DNA from: Hyphococcus sp.
Lineage (GTDB): Bacteria > Pseudomonadota > Alphaproteobacteria > Caulobacterales > Parvularculaceae
Length of the DNA: 64,000 nt
Assembly: GCA_028289605.1 (NCBI GenBank)
Contig: JANQON010000005.1
Span: 265,192-329,191 of the forward strand
Direction of reading: 5' to 3'
Program-made: the position numbers and the translations under genes
The notes under the pieces: generated by a model
Told to the model about the DNA's origin: nothing
The model's database searches: none
Seen by the model: the letters and a program-made list of their open reading frames with translations, nothing else
Shown: in pieces, positions 17,924 through 26,765 of the stretch
Layout: each line of letters starts with the position of its first letter
How positions within the stretch are numbered: position 1 is the stretch's first letter

Positions 17924-17951
17924 CGAGCTGAACAAAGCCGGCCGATTTATG

Positions 17952-17984
17952 AGCAAACAAAAAAGGCCGCATCGCTGCGGCCTT
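17952..17984 (-). terminator. Rho-independent terminator of the sorting-tail gene
   Basis: Stem AAGGCCGCA (17963-17971) and TGCGGCCTT (17976-17984) with a TCGC loop. Read on the minus strand it is followed by TTTTTTGTTTGC, a good U-tract, so it ends the transcript of the gene at 18007-18513. On the plus strand no T-run follows, so it is a poor terminator for rfbC. Confidence 0.85.
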
Positions 17985-18006
17985 CGTTGATCGCCGTATC
18001 GGCGGT

Positions 18007-18513
18007 TTAGGCCTTTTTGCGACGTCGGCGCCAGAACGCGCCCGCCGCGATGGCGGAGCCGAAAAGAACGGCGGCGCCGGGAATGGGCGTTTCGATGTCT
18101 TTCGCCAACGCCACGCGCACCATTGCCGCCTCAACGGAGGACGGCGCGGTAATTGCGGGGCTGACCACAGGCGTGGGCTCTGCGGCGACCTTGATGGTCG
18201 AAATGTAGAGATCTTTGAACGCGTAATCCGCCGGCGCTGCGCTCGGCGCAGACGGCTTCGCGCCGCCGGTTCCCACTTTCGCCTTCAGATCGTACTCGCC
18301 GAAGCTGATGGCGCTGACTTTCGCGGGCGCGGTATAAGCGACCTTCGCCGGCGCGCTCGGCCCCGGACCGAACGACTTCAGGCCGCCGCCGACGCGATCG
18401 TAATCGACATAAGCGAGATCGCTCAAAAACAGAGATTTGGACGACGCGGGGCTTGCTGCGAACGCAGTCGCTGCGAAAGCCAGGGAGAGTGCGGAGATGA
18501 GGCGGAATTTCAT
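18007..18513 (-). CDS. Secreted protein with PEP-CTERM-like sorting tail
   Basis: Exported protein of 168 residues, not recognised beyond its ends. A signal peptide occupies about residues 1-22 (FRLISALSLAFAATAFAASPASS). The body is Ala/Lys/Ser/Pro-rich with repeated APAKV-like blocks. The C-terminus has ETPIPGAAVLFGSAIAAGAFWRRRRKKA, that is a proline motif, a hydrophobic helix and an Arg/Lys cluster as in exosortase or archaeosortase-type tails. It is the second such protein in the window. I start at MKFRL (18513); 36 upstream codons in frame overlap the promoter. Own promoter and terminator make it monocistronic. Confidence 0.75.
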   Translation of the reverse strand: MKFRLISALSLAFAATAFAASPASSKSLFLSDLAYVDYDRVGGGLKSFGPGPSAPAKVAYTAPAKVSAISFGEYDLKAKVGTGGAKPSAPSAAPADYAFKDLYISTIKVAAEPTPVVSPAITAPSSVEAAMVRVALAKDIETPIPGAAVLFGSAIAAGAFWRRRRKKA

Positions 18514-18849
18514 AGTTTCTAACGCTTTTCTACACGATTTATAAACCATCTGCAGCGTTCGTTGGCAATGTATAAAATGTTGATTAACCATAGATTTTGC
18601 GATTTTTCGCACTCGCAACACAGGTTCTGCAACCTTTACGATACTTCCCCCTCAGCGGCGCCAGCGATAGGCGCAGCCGTCTGGGTTCTGTCGTAAGGGG
18701 ACAAACCAACCGGACGGGTTGGGGAAGCCGGGGAAAAGCGGGAAATCTATTTCTCACAACATCTTGCGTTTGACCGGTCTAGAGGGGCAATATCCTGTGG
18801 TGCGCGGCTGATTCTTCGGCCGCTCGTCATTTCGTTTTCGGGAGCCAAA
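18514..18849. other. Divergent intergenic region between sorting-tail gene and nrdB
   Basis: About 336 bases. The left part holds the promoter of the minus-strand gene. The right part, leading to nrdB, contains an inverted repeat CCAACC (18706-18711) / GGTTGG (18717-18722), and a segment ACAACATCTTGCGT near 18757 that only loosely resembles an NrdR box. I do not call an NrdR site. No small gene is supported. Confidence 0.4.
18540..18568 (-). promoter_or_regulatory. Sigma-70-like promoter for the sorting-tail gene
   Basis: On the minus strand, TTGCCA (18563-18568) and TTTATA (18540-18545) are separated by 17 bases, a good match to the housekeeping consensus. The expected transcript start is near 18533, about 20 bases before the ATG at 18513. 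Confidence 0.55.
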
Positions 18850-19890
18850 ATGCTGGACGCAGCCGCAAAGACACCCGCGTTGCCGGGCCTCTTAACACCT
18901 TCTCACGCCTATAAGCCGTTTCGTTACCCTTGGGCGCATGACTTCTGGAAACGCCAGCAGCAGGTCCACTGGATGCCGGAGGAGGTGCCTCTCGGCGAGG
19001 ATTGCAAGGACTGGGCGAACAAACTCGATGACGCCGAGCGCAATCTGCTGACCCAGATTTTTCGCTTTTTCACGCAGTCGGACATCGAGGTGAACGACAA
19101 TTACATGGAGCGCTACGCTCGCGTCTTTAAACCGACAGAAGTGAAAATGATGCTGTCGGCGTTTTCCAACATGGAAACCATCCATGTCGCCGCGTATGCG
19201 CTTCTGCTTGAGACGATCGGCATGCCGGAATCGGAGTTTTCCGCTTTCCTGGAATATGAAGCCATGCGCGACAAGCACGACTTCATGCAGAAATTCGGCG
19301 TCGACTCAAATGAAGACATCGCGCGCACGCTCGCCATGTTCGGCGCGTTCACTGAAGGACTCCAGCTGTTTGCGTCATTCGCCATGCTGATGAATTTTCC
19401 GCGGTTCAATAAAATGAAAGGCATGGGGCAAATCGTGACGTGGTCGATTCGCGACGAGTCCCTGCACTGCGAAGGCATGGTCAAACTCTATCACGCCTTC
19501 GCTCGGGAAACCGGTTGCGTCACCAAAGCCGTTGCTGAGGACATCGTGGCGTGTTGCGAGAATGTTGTGGCGCTGGAAGACAAATTCATCGACCTCGCCT
19601 TCGAAATGGGGCCGGTTGAAGGCATGGATGCGAGCGATATCAAACAGTATATTCGTTACATTGCCGATTGGCGTCTCGGTCAGCTTGAACTTCCCAAGGT
19701 CTATGGCGTCGAAAAGCACCCGCTGCCGTGGCTCACCGAGATTCTCAACGGCGTCGAGCACGCGAATTTCTTTGAGGCGCGGGCCACGGAATACTCCAAG
19801 GCGGCGACCAAGGGCGAGTGGCACGGCTCGGAAGGCGTCTGGTCCAATTTCGACGAGATGATGGAAAAACGAAAAGCAGCGAACGCTTGA
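18850..19890 (+). CDS. nrdB: Ribonucleoside-diphosphate reductase, beta subunit (class I)
   Basis: Ferritin-like radical-generating subunit of 346 residues that, with an alpha subunit, makes deoxyribonucleotides. Metal-ligand helices are visible: TQSDIEVNDNY (about 75-85), METIH (Glu109, His112), FTEGLQLFASF and RDESLHCEG. The radical tyrosine position is filled (Tyr116, four residues after His112), so it reads as a normal tyrosyl-radical enzyme. The alpha subunit gene (nrdA) is not adjacent, so the two subunits are encoded apart. The downstream neighbour mobA is unrelated. Confidence 0.95.
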   Translation: MLDAAAKTPALPGLLTPSHAYKPFRYPWAHDFWKRQQQVHWMPEEVPLGEDCKDWANKLDDAERNLLTQIFRFFTQSDIEVNDNYMERYARVFKPTEVKMMLSAFSNMETIHVAAYALLLETIGMPESEFSAFLEYEAMRDKHDFMQKFGVDSNEDIARTLAMFGAFTEGLQLFASFAMLMNFPRFNKMKGMGQIVTWSIRDESLHCEGMVKLYHAFARETGCVTKAVAEDIVACCENVVALEDKFIDLAFEMGPVEGMDASDIKQYIRYIADWRLGQLELPKVYGVEKHPLPWLTEILNGVEHANFFEARATEYSKAATKGEWHGSEGVWSNFDEMMEKRKAANA

Positions 19891-19935
19891 TTTTCGCATT
19901 CGGGCGGCGCGTTGACCGGCGTTTTATCGGACGCC

Positions 19936-20538
19936 ATGATCTCCGGCGCCATGACGCTCGACCTTCCCATCGTTTGCATTCTCGCCGGCGGGCGTTCCGA
20001 TCGGATGGGCGCTGACAAGGCTGAACTGTTGCTCGGCGGCGTACGGATGATCGACCGCATCGTCGAGCGCATGGCCCCGCAGGCCGGATTCCTGTTTTTG
20101 TCGGGAGACAGCGATCGCGAAACGGGCTTTGACGCCGTTAAAGACGATCCTAACGGGCCGCGCGGGCCCGTCGCCGGCGTTTGGAGCGCCCATCGGTGGA
20201 TAAGGGCCCATCTGCCCGGCGCTCCCGGCTTTTGCACGGTCCCCGTAGACGGGCCGTTTGCACCGGCGGATATGATCGCGCGTTTGGCGTCCGGCAATCG
20301 TTGCGCCATCGCTTGCGACGACAGCGGTGATCATCCGACATTCGCTTATTGGGACATGGAAGCGCTGAGCGCCGGTTTTACCGCGATGACGGCGGAGAAC
20401 AGCGCGGCCCTGCACCGCCTCGCCGCCCATTGCAACGCCAGGCGCGTCGCCTTCGCTCCGCCCGCCTTGTTCAATATCAATACGCCGGACGATCTCTCCG
20501 TTGCAGAACGACTTTACGCAGAAGCCGGCGCCGACTGA
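19936..20538 (+). CDS. mobA: Molybdenum cofactor guanylyltransferase
   Basis: Attaches GMP to molybdopterin to make the bis-MGD cofactor used by enzymes of the DMSO-reductase family. About 200 residues. The nucleotide motif LAGGRSDRMGADKAELLLGG is at the N-terminus, with DDPNGPRGPVAGV and the metal-binding VPVDGPF following, and FNINTPDDL near the end. The start is uncertain: ATG at 19936 or 19951, or a TTG at 19912. It precedes a molybdopterin oxidoreductase by 43 bases, which strengthens the call since that enzyme needs the product. Confidence 0.88.
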   Translation: MISGAMTLDLPIVCILAGGRSDRMGADKAELLLGGVRMIDRIVERMAPQAGFLFLSGDSDRETGFDAVKDDPNGPRGPVAGVWSAHRWIRAHLPGAPGFCTVPVDGPFAPADMIARLASGNRCAIACDDSGDHPTFAYWDMEALSAGFTAMTAENSAALHRLAAHCNARRVAFAPPALFNINTPDDLSVAERLYAEAGAD

Positions 20539-20581
20539 ACATGCTAGAATAGGCTATGCATCAAGACGGCGGCAGGGAGTC

Positions 20582-22747
20582 ATGAGCCAAAACCCCATTG
20601 GCGGCGGCGTCAAGAAAGTTCTCTACACGCTGCAAACCGTTCAGCGGATCGGCGTTAACAAGGCCGCCAAAGCGCTCAACGCCAAAAACGCATGCAAGGC
20701 GTGCGGATTTGGCATGGGCGGTCAGATGGGCGGCATGACCAATGAGAAGGGGGAGTTTCCTTCAGTCTGCAACAAAAGCGTGCAAGCTCAGTCAACCGAC
20801 ATCCAGCCGGCCATTCCTGACGAAGTTTTTGACCACACGCTGGACGAGTTGCGCGAGCTTGACGGGAGAGAGCTGGAACATCTTGGCCGCTTGGGCGCGC
20901 CCATCTTCAAGGCGGCGCATGACGACCGCTACCGCGTGATCGACTGGGACAATGCACTGGAGATAGCCGCGCGACGACTTCGGGCGGTTAATCCGGACAG
21001 GACGTTTTTTTATTCCTCGGGTCGCTCATCGAACGAGGCGGGATTTCTGTTCCAGCTGTTCGCCCGCGCTTTCGGCACCAACAACGTCACCAACTGTTCA
21101 TACTATTGCCACCAGGCGACCAGCGTTGCATTGGGCCGAACGATCGGCAAAGGCACGGCGACGGTTGAACTGGCGGATCTGGATTTAAGCGATCTCATCT
21201 TCGTCATCGGCGCCAATCCGTCATCCAACCACCCGAGGTTCATCCACAATCTGAAAGCATGCAGGGACCGGGGCGGCGACGTTGTTGTAATCAATCCGGC
21301 GCGCGAACCGGGATTGGTCAAATTTGCGGTCCCGAAGAGCCCGGCGTCGCTTCTTGCGGGAGGCTCGGAAATCGCATCTCACTATCTGCAACCGCGTATC
21401 GGCGAGGACATCACGCTGTTTGCGGGGATTGCGAAAGCTATCCTGGAAGCCGGTCTGGAAGATCGTGAGTTCATTGATCGGCATACGGTCGGCTTTGATG
21501 CGTTCGCCAACAGCGCAAAATCCGCCGAATGGGGAGATATCGTCGAACGCTGCGGGGTCTCAAAAGAAGAGATAGAACGCGCGGCCGCTGTCTACGGGCG
21601 TGCGCGCTCGGCGGTTTTCGCGTGGGGCATGGGCATGACGCATCATGTCCACGGCGTTGAGAACATTGAGTACATCTCAAATCTCGCGCTCCTGCGCGGC
21701 ATGATTGGCCGCCCCGGGGCGGGGTTGTTGCCGTTGCGCGGCCACTCCAACGTGCAGGGTATCGGCACGATCGGCGTCAAACCGGTCCTGCCCGAAGAGG
21801 TTATTGCAAAGATGGAAGATGCGTTTGGCGTCGCGTTCCCAAAGAAGCAAGGGCTCGACACGATGGCGTCGATGCAGGCGGCCGAAGCAGGAGGCGTCGA
21901 CGCCGCCGTCGTGATGGGCGGCAATCTCTTCGCAGCCAATCCAAACGCGGCATGGGCGGAGCGGGCGCTTAACCGAATTTCCTTCAAGCTATATCTCACG
22001 ACGACGTTGAACCGGGGTCATGTCACGGGCGTTGACGGCGACAGCCTTGTCTTGCCGGTGACGGCTCGCGATGAAGAGTGGGAGCCGACCACCCAGGAAT
22101 CGATGTTCAATTTCGTGCGCCTCAGCGACGGCGGTATTACGCGCCTCTCCAATGTGCGCCCCGAAACCGTGATTCTGGCGGATTTGGCCGAACGCGTTTT
22201 GCAGGATTGCCCTATCGATTTCCAGGCGTTCAAACGGCATCGATTTGCGCGCAAGGCCATTGCGGAAATTGTTCCGGGGATGGAAGCGCTCGGGGATATC
22301 GATGCGGCCAAAAAGGAATTCCATATCAAGAACCGGATCATGCATGAGCCGGTTTTCACGACAGACACGAACCGTGCGTCGTTCCAGGTTCACGAGCATC
22401 AATCGGACTGGTCGGCGCCCTTTAAGCTCACCACAATGCGCAGCGAAGGCCAGTTCAACTCGATCGTGTACGAGTACAAGGACGCCTATCGCGGTACAGA
22501 CACGCGTTGGTCAATCTTGATGAACGCCGACGACATCGCCGCGCTGGGACTCGTTCCGGGAGGCAAGGCGCATATTCGATCTGCTCAGGGGCGAATGGAG
22601 AATGTGCGCGTTTTTCCTTTCGATGTTCCGCAGCGATGCGTGATGGCCTATTACCCCGAGGCGAATGTCTTGACCGACCTGGCTGTCGACCCTCGCAGCA
22701 AAACGCCTTCGTTTAAGGCGACGCCGGTCTGGGTCGAGGCGGCTTAG
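20582..22747 (+). CDS. FdhF/YdeP-family molybdopterin oxidoreductase
   Basis: DMSO-reductase-superfamily enzyme of 721 residues, related to formate dehydrogenase alpha subunits. A CxxC pair lies near the N-terminus (NACKACGFGMGGQMGG), rather than the four-Cys Fe-S motif of FdhF. Cofactor-binding segments include FYSSGRSSNEAGFLFQ, NCSYYCHQATSVAL, GANPSSNHPRF, GHSNVQGIGTIG and VMGGNLFAANPN; the C-terminal domain (about 600-721) is the second dinucleotide-binding region. No twin-Arg signal is seen, so it is probably cytosolic. The substrate of this branch is not known. I start at MSQNPIGG, after GGGAG. Confidence 0.87.
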   Translation: MSQNPIGGGVKKVLYTLQTVQRIGVNKAAKALNAKNACKACGFGMGGQMGGMTNEKGEFPSVCNKSVQAQSTDIQPAIPDEVFDHTLDELRELDGRELEHLGRLGAPIFKAAHDDRYRVIDWDNALEIAARRLRAVNPDRTFFYSSGRSSNEAGFLFQLFARAFGTNNVTNCSYYCHQATSVALGRTIGKGTATVELADLDLSDLIFVIGANPSSNHPRFIHNLKACRDRGGDVVVINPAREPGLVKFAVPKSPASLLAGGSEIASHYLQPRIGEDITLFAGIAKAILEAGLEDREFIDRHTVGFDAFANSAKSAEWGDIVERCGVSKEEIERAAAVYGRARSAVFAWGMGMTHHVHGVENIEYISNLALLRGMIGRPGAGLLPLRGHSNVQGIGTIGVKPVLPEEVIAKMEDAFGVAFPKKQGLDTMASMQAAEAGGVDAAVVMGGNLFAANPNAAWAERALNRISFKLYLTTTLNRGHVTGVDGDSLVLPVTARDEEWEPTTQESMFNFVRLSDGGITRLSNVRPETVILADLAERVLQDCPIDFQAFKRHRFARKAIAEIVPGMEALGDIDAAKKEFHIKNRIMHEPVFTTDTNRASFQVHEHQSDWSAPFKLTTMRSEGQFNSIVYEYKDAYRGTDTRWSILMNADDIAALGLVPGGKAHIRSAQGRMENVRVFPFDVPQRCVMAYYPEANVLTDLAVDPRSKTPSFKATPVWVEAA

Positions 22748-22756
22748 CCCGACTTT

Positions 22757-23797
22757 TCAGTATACCGGCTGCAGCTCTTTTGCGAGCTGGCGCAGCTTGG
22801 GGCGCATCTCCTCGACCATCTCAAGGGCGCCGCGGGTTAAGCGAATAATGTTGCCGCGGGTGGCGTCGTCGATGCGGTCCGAGCCGCGTCCCTGGACCAG
22901 ACGATAGTCAAAGCGGAAGTAATCGTCGCCAAGCAGGTAATGGAGCTGCCTGCCGACGGCGCGGGCCTGTCCGTCGGACATCGCCGACAATAGCGGCGTT
23001 CGAAATCGCCCGGTTGGCGAGACCCATTGCGAAAAACCCCAGCGTCTGGATTGTTCAAACGGATACTCCCGCGTCACCCGGCCGGCGCCGAGGGAGACAA
23101 CGCGAAAATCATCGCCGGGAAAGAGGCGGATCGCCTCGGTCAGCGCCGCCATGGTCGGATCGTTGATGTAGACAGCGCCGTCGATGGCCGTCCAATGGTC
23201 TCTCCCGTTCTCGTCCGGTCCTTCCGGGCGCATGATCCGATGCGGCGGAAAAAAAGTCGGCGCAGCGGTTGAGCCCATAACGGCGTCGCGCACTTTGACC
23301 ATGCCGAACTGGCCCCCCTCGGGGCACTCTTCATAGGCCGGCCCGCCCCGGAAAAGGACGATATCGCGGGGATCGATAGAATAGGCCGTGATCATAAGAT
23401 TGCGGCGCGCGTCGGCCATGACCATGTCGCCGAAGTTTTCCTGGAGGATGTCGCTGAGGCCGGTCGGCCGGTAAAACGGTCCGAACAGCTGCGGCAATCG
23501 CCCGATAATTGGAATTTCGCAGAACCACCCCCGACGGAATATTCGCCGGGCGTCGGTCTCGAAAACGCGTCTGATGTCGGACGGGCTGGCGCTGATGTCT
23601 TCGCCCGGTCGCGGCAAGGCGAGGCCGGACGCGACAATCGCGCCTGACGATGTGCCGGCGATGAGGTCGAAGCAATCGGCGACGCGGCAGTCTTTGCCGA
23701 GCGCCTTGAATTCGGCGTCGAGCGCTTCCAGCACGATCGCCGGAACGATCCCGCGGACGCCGCCGCCGTCGATGGACAAAATGTGCCGTAACGCCAT
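22757..23797 (-). CDS. Patatin-like phospholipase
   Basis: Ser-Asp dyad lipid acyl hydrolase of 346 residues. The oxyanion loop GGGVRGIVPA is at about residues 11-20, the nucleophile motif GTSSG at about 48-52, and the catalytic aspartate in DGAVYIND near 200. The fold occurs both in housekeeping lipases and in CBASS-type defence effectors (CapV). No cyclic-nucleotide synthase is nearby, so defence is not supported. It converges with the molybdoenzyme gene (9 bases) and diverges from a glycosyltransferase gene. Confidence 0.9.
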   Translation of the reverse strand: MALRHILSIDGGGVRGIVPAIVLEALDAEFKALGKDCRVADCFDLIAGTSSGAIVASGLALPRPGEDISASPSDIRRVFETDARRIFRRGWFCEIPIIGRLPQLFGPFYRPTGLSDILQENFGDMVMADARRNLMITAYSIDPRDIVLFRGGPAYEECPEGGQFGMVKVRDAVMGSTAAPTFFPPHRIMRPEGPDENGRDHWTAIDGAVYINDPTMAALTEAIRLFPGDDFRVVSLGAGRVTREYPFEQSRRWGFSQWVSPTGRFRTPLLSAMSDGQARAVGRQLHYLLGDDYFRFDYRLVQGRGSDRIDDATRGNIIRLTRGALEMVEEMRPKLRQLAKELQPVY

Positions 23798-23974
23798 AAA
23801 GCCTCTTTGCGCCGTCGGGTCGATGATCGCCGGGCGACGGTCCTGCGCCGGAGGTTCGGAAATTTTTCCTGTCTTGGCAAATCAATTAGCAAATCGGCGT
23901 ATGACAGGCGCCAAGACGGTTGCGGACGCCGCACTTGTCTCTCGCTATTGAGAAAAAAGGTCTGGTATCACCCC

Positions 23975-25177
23975 ATGCGCATCGGATTTTTCACCCCGTC
24001 CTGGCCGGGCGAAAAGACGCCGAACGGTATAACGACGTCGACCGCCAATGTGGTCTACGGCCTCACGTCCCTGGGGCGTCAACCGGCGATCTTTACGCCC
24101 AAAAAAGAAAATGACGACGTTTTCGCGTTTGAGATACCGCCGTCTCGGCCCCTTCAGATCGTTGAAAAAGCGCTGGTTCGGCTCGGCCGCCCTAAGCCGA
24201 TTCATCGATCATTCGCCGCCGCCATCGCCAGGAGCGTTGCGGAGGTCGGGGGCGGCGATCCGATCGATGCATTATTGATGGAAGAGAGTTTCGGCTGGGC
24301 GGGTTTCGTACAGGAACAGGTTGATCTGCCGGTATGCGTCGTCCTGCGCGGGCCGCATTTTTTGCATAAAGAGATCTCGCCCTTGCAGCGACATCGTTGG
24401 TTCAATCGCGATCGAGAAATATGGGAGGGCGAGGCGCTTGAAAAGTGCGCCGCTGTCATAGCGCCGTCTCAAAATGTGATGGACCTCACTTTGCGGCACT
24501 ATGGCGCATCGCCAAAGTGGCGCGGCGTTTTTCCGAACCCGATGCGGCCGAAAGCAGCGGTTGACGCGGCGCTTTTCGACCAGGACGGTCCGCTTGAAAT
24601 CCTCTTTGTGGGTCGGTTCGACACCCACAAGGGCGGAGATATTCTAATTGACGCGTTTGAATTGGTAATTGCCCGCGGCGTGGATGCGCGACTGACATTT
24701 GTCGGCCCCGACAGAGGCGTACCCGGTCCGGACGGCGGAACTCAATCCCTGGAAGCGCGTCTGGCGCGGCTTCCGGAAAAAGTTCGCATGCGCATAAATC
24801 CATTGGGTAAGTGCGATAAGGGTGCGATTGATCAACTGCGCCGCACGCATCCGGTTACGCTCGTTCCGTCGCGTTACGAGAATTTCCCGAATACGGTCAC
24901 TGAAGCGATGGCGGCCGGTTCGGCGTTGGTCGCGAGCGACGCAGGCGGCATTGCGGAAATAGTCAGGCGCGACGAAACGGGGTTGCTGGCCGGTTCCGGG
25001 GATGCGTCCGCTTTCGCCGACGCGGTCGTGCGGTTGGCGAACGACCGGCCTCTGGCGCGCCGGCTCGGCGCGGCCGCTCGACAACATATAGAGCAGGCGC
25101 TGTCTCCGGAAGGCGTCGCAGAGCGGCTGACCCGCTTTTTGACCGATGTGGTCGAGGACTATCGGAATCGTCGCTAG
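23975..25177 (+). CDS. Glycosyltransferase family 4
   Basis: GT-B sugar transferase of 400 residues. The N-terminal lobe begins MRIGFFTPSWPGEKTPNGITTS, with the Gly-rich donor loop region; the C-terminal lobe has ILFVGRFDTHKGGDILIDAF and the E(x7)E segment PSRYENFPNTVTEAMAAGSALVASDAGG. This is the retaining GT4 layout. I start at 23975, where the family N-terminus begins; the frame is open 56 codons upstream with Arg-rich, non-family sequence. Acceptor and donor cannot be deduced; no other glycan gene is adjacent. Confidence 0.88.
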   Translation: MRIGFFTPSWPGEKTPNGITTSTANVVYGLTSLGRQPAIFTPKKENDDVFAFEIPPSRPLQIVEKALVRLGRPKPIHRSFAAAIARSVAEVGGGDPIDALLMEESFGWAGFVQEQVDLPVCVVLRGPHFLHKEISPLQRHRWFNRDREIWEGEALEKCAAVIAPSQNVMDLTLRHYGASPKWRGVFPNPMRPKAAVDAALFDQDGPLEILFVGRFDTHKGGDILIDAFELVIARGVDARLTFVGPDRGVPGPDGGTQSLEARLARLPEKVRMRINPLGKCDKGAIDQLRRTHPVTLVPSRYENFPNTVTEAMAAGSALVASDAGGIAEIVRRDETGLLAGSGDASAFADAVVRLANDRPLARRLGAAARQHIEQALSPEGVAERLTRFLTDVVEDYRNRR

Positions 25178-25267
25178 GGCGCTCGCGGCGGTGGACAAGC
25201 GCGATGTAGCTGTCCATAAGTGCCCGCTATCGGACAAGCGACAGCAAAGCGGAGATCCAAGGACCTC

Positions 25268-25483
25268 ATGTCGAACGAACCAGAACGCATCACCATCCTG
25301 GCCAGAGAGTTTACGGCCGCCGCGTTGGAATTTCACCGCGGGCGTATGGCGGAAAAAGGCTATCGCATGGAAGGGTCGATTACGCCGCGCAACTTCAAGA
25401 TGATAGAGGGAATGGACCCGCCGAAAGACCTGTTCGACGGCGAGCCGCTTTTTGCAGTCACCTTCGTCAAGCGCGACGGATAA
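25268..25483 (+). CDS. Small conserved-looking protein, function unknown
   Basis: A 71-residue protein that I do not recognise. It begins MSNEPERITILAREF after an AAGGA ribosome site, is mixed charged (EFHRGRMAEKGYRMEG) and ends in a beta-like GEPLFAVTFVKRDG. There is no signal peptide or membrane segment. A good ribosome site and typical codon use for the region argue that it is real. It stands alone between the glycosyltransferase and a DsbA-fold gene, 90 bases after the former. Confidence 0.6.
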   Translation: MSNEPERITILAREFTAAALEFHRGRMAEKGYRMEGSITPRNFKMIEGMDPPKDLFDGEPLFAVTFVKRDG

Positions 25484-25715
25484 ATAATTATCCGGCGGCG
25501 CGGCCTGCTCCGTGAGCCTCCGCCGCGGCAAACCGATTCTGTCCAAATGCAGAACCCGTGGCGAGATTCAAATCTAATCCGGTTGGTCTGCGCCTTATGA
25601 GCGAATACCATGTTCGCCGCTAAGTCGGTTTGAAATCGTTGGCCAACGCTATTGTTTTCGCTGCTCAGAGAAGCGGCCAAAACGATGGATGGCTTTACCG
25701 GGAGACTCGATCGCA

Positions 25716-26354
25716 ATGCGCTTGGAAATCTACTGGTCATTTCGCAGTCCCTATTCCTACCTGTCGTGCGATAGATTGCTCGAGATAAAGCGGCGGTATG
25801 ATCTTGAGACGGATTTTCGTCCCGTTCGACCGTTGGCCCTGCGCGAGCCCGACTTTTTTTCCAAAGGGCGCAAACAATTCGTTCCGTATCTCATGCAAGA
25901 CATGTTGCGTGAGTCGCAGCGTCTCGGCATTCCGATGGGCATTCCCAATCCTGATCCGGTCATCATGGATTTGGCGTCGGGCATCGTCGACCCGGAGCAG
26001 CCCATGATGACGCGCCTGATGAATTTGGGCGTCGCCGCATGCGCAGCGGGTCAGGGGCTGGAATTCGCAACAGCGATCGCGCGACGGATCTGGTCCGGCG
26101 AAGAAGGCTGGTTCAACGAATCAACAATCGCCGAAGCAGTCGGCGAAGCCGGCCTTGAAAAGTCCGACCTCGACCGCTGGATCGCCGACAACGAGACCGC
26201 CATTGTCAAATCCGTCGCAGATAACGAGGCCGCTCAACTGGAACATCATTGGGGCGTGCCGTTGATGGTGTTGGACGGGGAGCCGTTTTTCGGGCAAGAC
26301 CGGCTCGACTCCCTTGTCTGGCGGCTGTCGCAGGTCGGTGAAGAGCGCAGCTGA
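25716..26354 (+). CDS. DsbA-fold 2-hydroxychromene-2-carboxylate isomerase family protein
   Basis: Thioredoxin-fold protein of 212 residues related to bacterial kappa-class glutathione transferases. The N-terminus LEIYWSFRSPYSYLSCDRL carries SFRSPYSY, where the active-site Ser replaces the CxxC of DsbA. Near the C-terminus HHWGVPLMVLDGEPFFGQDRL matches the family GxFGVPxFVxxGxxFxGxDRL pattern. HCCA isomerase acts in naphthalene degradation, but most chromosomal members have unknown substrates and no other aromatic-degradation gene is here. I start at 25716 (MRLEIYWS); an ATG at 25689 is in frame. Confidence 0.85.
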   Translation: MRLEIYWSFRSPYSYLSCDRLLEIKRRYDLETDFRPVRPLALREPDFFSKGRKQFVPYLMQDMLRESQRLGIPMGIPNPDPVIMDLASGIVDPEQPMMTRLMNLGVAACAAGQGLEFATAIARRIWSGEEGWFNESTIAEAVGEAGLEKSDLDRWIADNETAIVKSVADNEAAQLEHHWGVPLMVLDGEPFFGQDRLDSLVWRLSQVGEERS

Positions 26355-26450
26355 TTGAGTTTGTTCCAAAATCGCGACATAGACCTCATTCGCGGCGGCG
26401 TTTATGGTTCCGCCCTATTGAGTTCGAGGCGAGCAAAAAAGGAGTTGGTC

Positions 26451-26753
26451 ATGAGGAAATTTGCAGCGCTGACGGGGGCGGCGTTAATGGTTGCTTCTTG
26501 TGCGACTCTTTCGCCGCGCAATCGCATCGAGGACCGGTTCTTTGAGCTCGGCCTGTCCAGAGACAGGTCCGAGTGTCTGGCTGCTGAACTCGACGAGAGA
26601 CTCGACCGAAGCGATTTAAATGATGTCGCAGACTTCCTCGACGACCTGAACGAGGCGGGCAGCGCCGGCGGCGCCCTAGACGCGCTGCTTGGGATCGACA
26701 ATCCGCGCGCCGCCGCCTCCATTGCGCGCGCCAGCATCGCTTGCGCATTCTAG
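26451..26753 (+). CDS. Small predicted lipoprotein
   Basis: A 100-residue exported protein of unknown function. The N-terminus MRKFAALTGAALMVASC ends in a lipobox (VASC, Cys17), so it should be lipid-anchored. The mature part is helical and acidic (AAELDERLDRSDLNDVADFLDDLNEAG) with two further Cys residues (SECLA and the near-terminal ACAF). AAAGGAG lies 7 bases before the ATG. It is followed 12 bases later by the serine hydrolase gene and may be co-transcribed with it. Confidence 0.75.
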   Translation: MRKFAALTGAALMVASCATLSPRNRIEDRFFELGLSRDRSECLAAELDERLDRSDLNDVADFLDDLNEAGSAGGALDALLGIDNPRAAASIARASIACAF

Positions 26754-26765
26754 CGGGCCGATCTG

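Noticed and set aside
18730..18790. NrdR box upstream of nrdB
   Set aside because: ACAACATCTTGCGT only loosely matches the consensus and no second box is spaced correctly.
22757..23797. Patatin as a CBASS-type defence effector
   Set aside because: No cyclic-nucleotide synthase, sensor domain or other defence gene nearby; the two neighbours are a molybdoenzyme and a glycosyltransferase.
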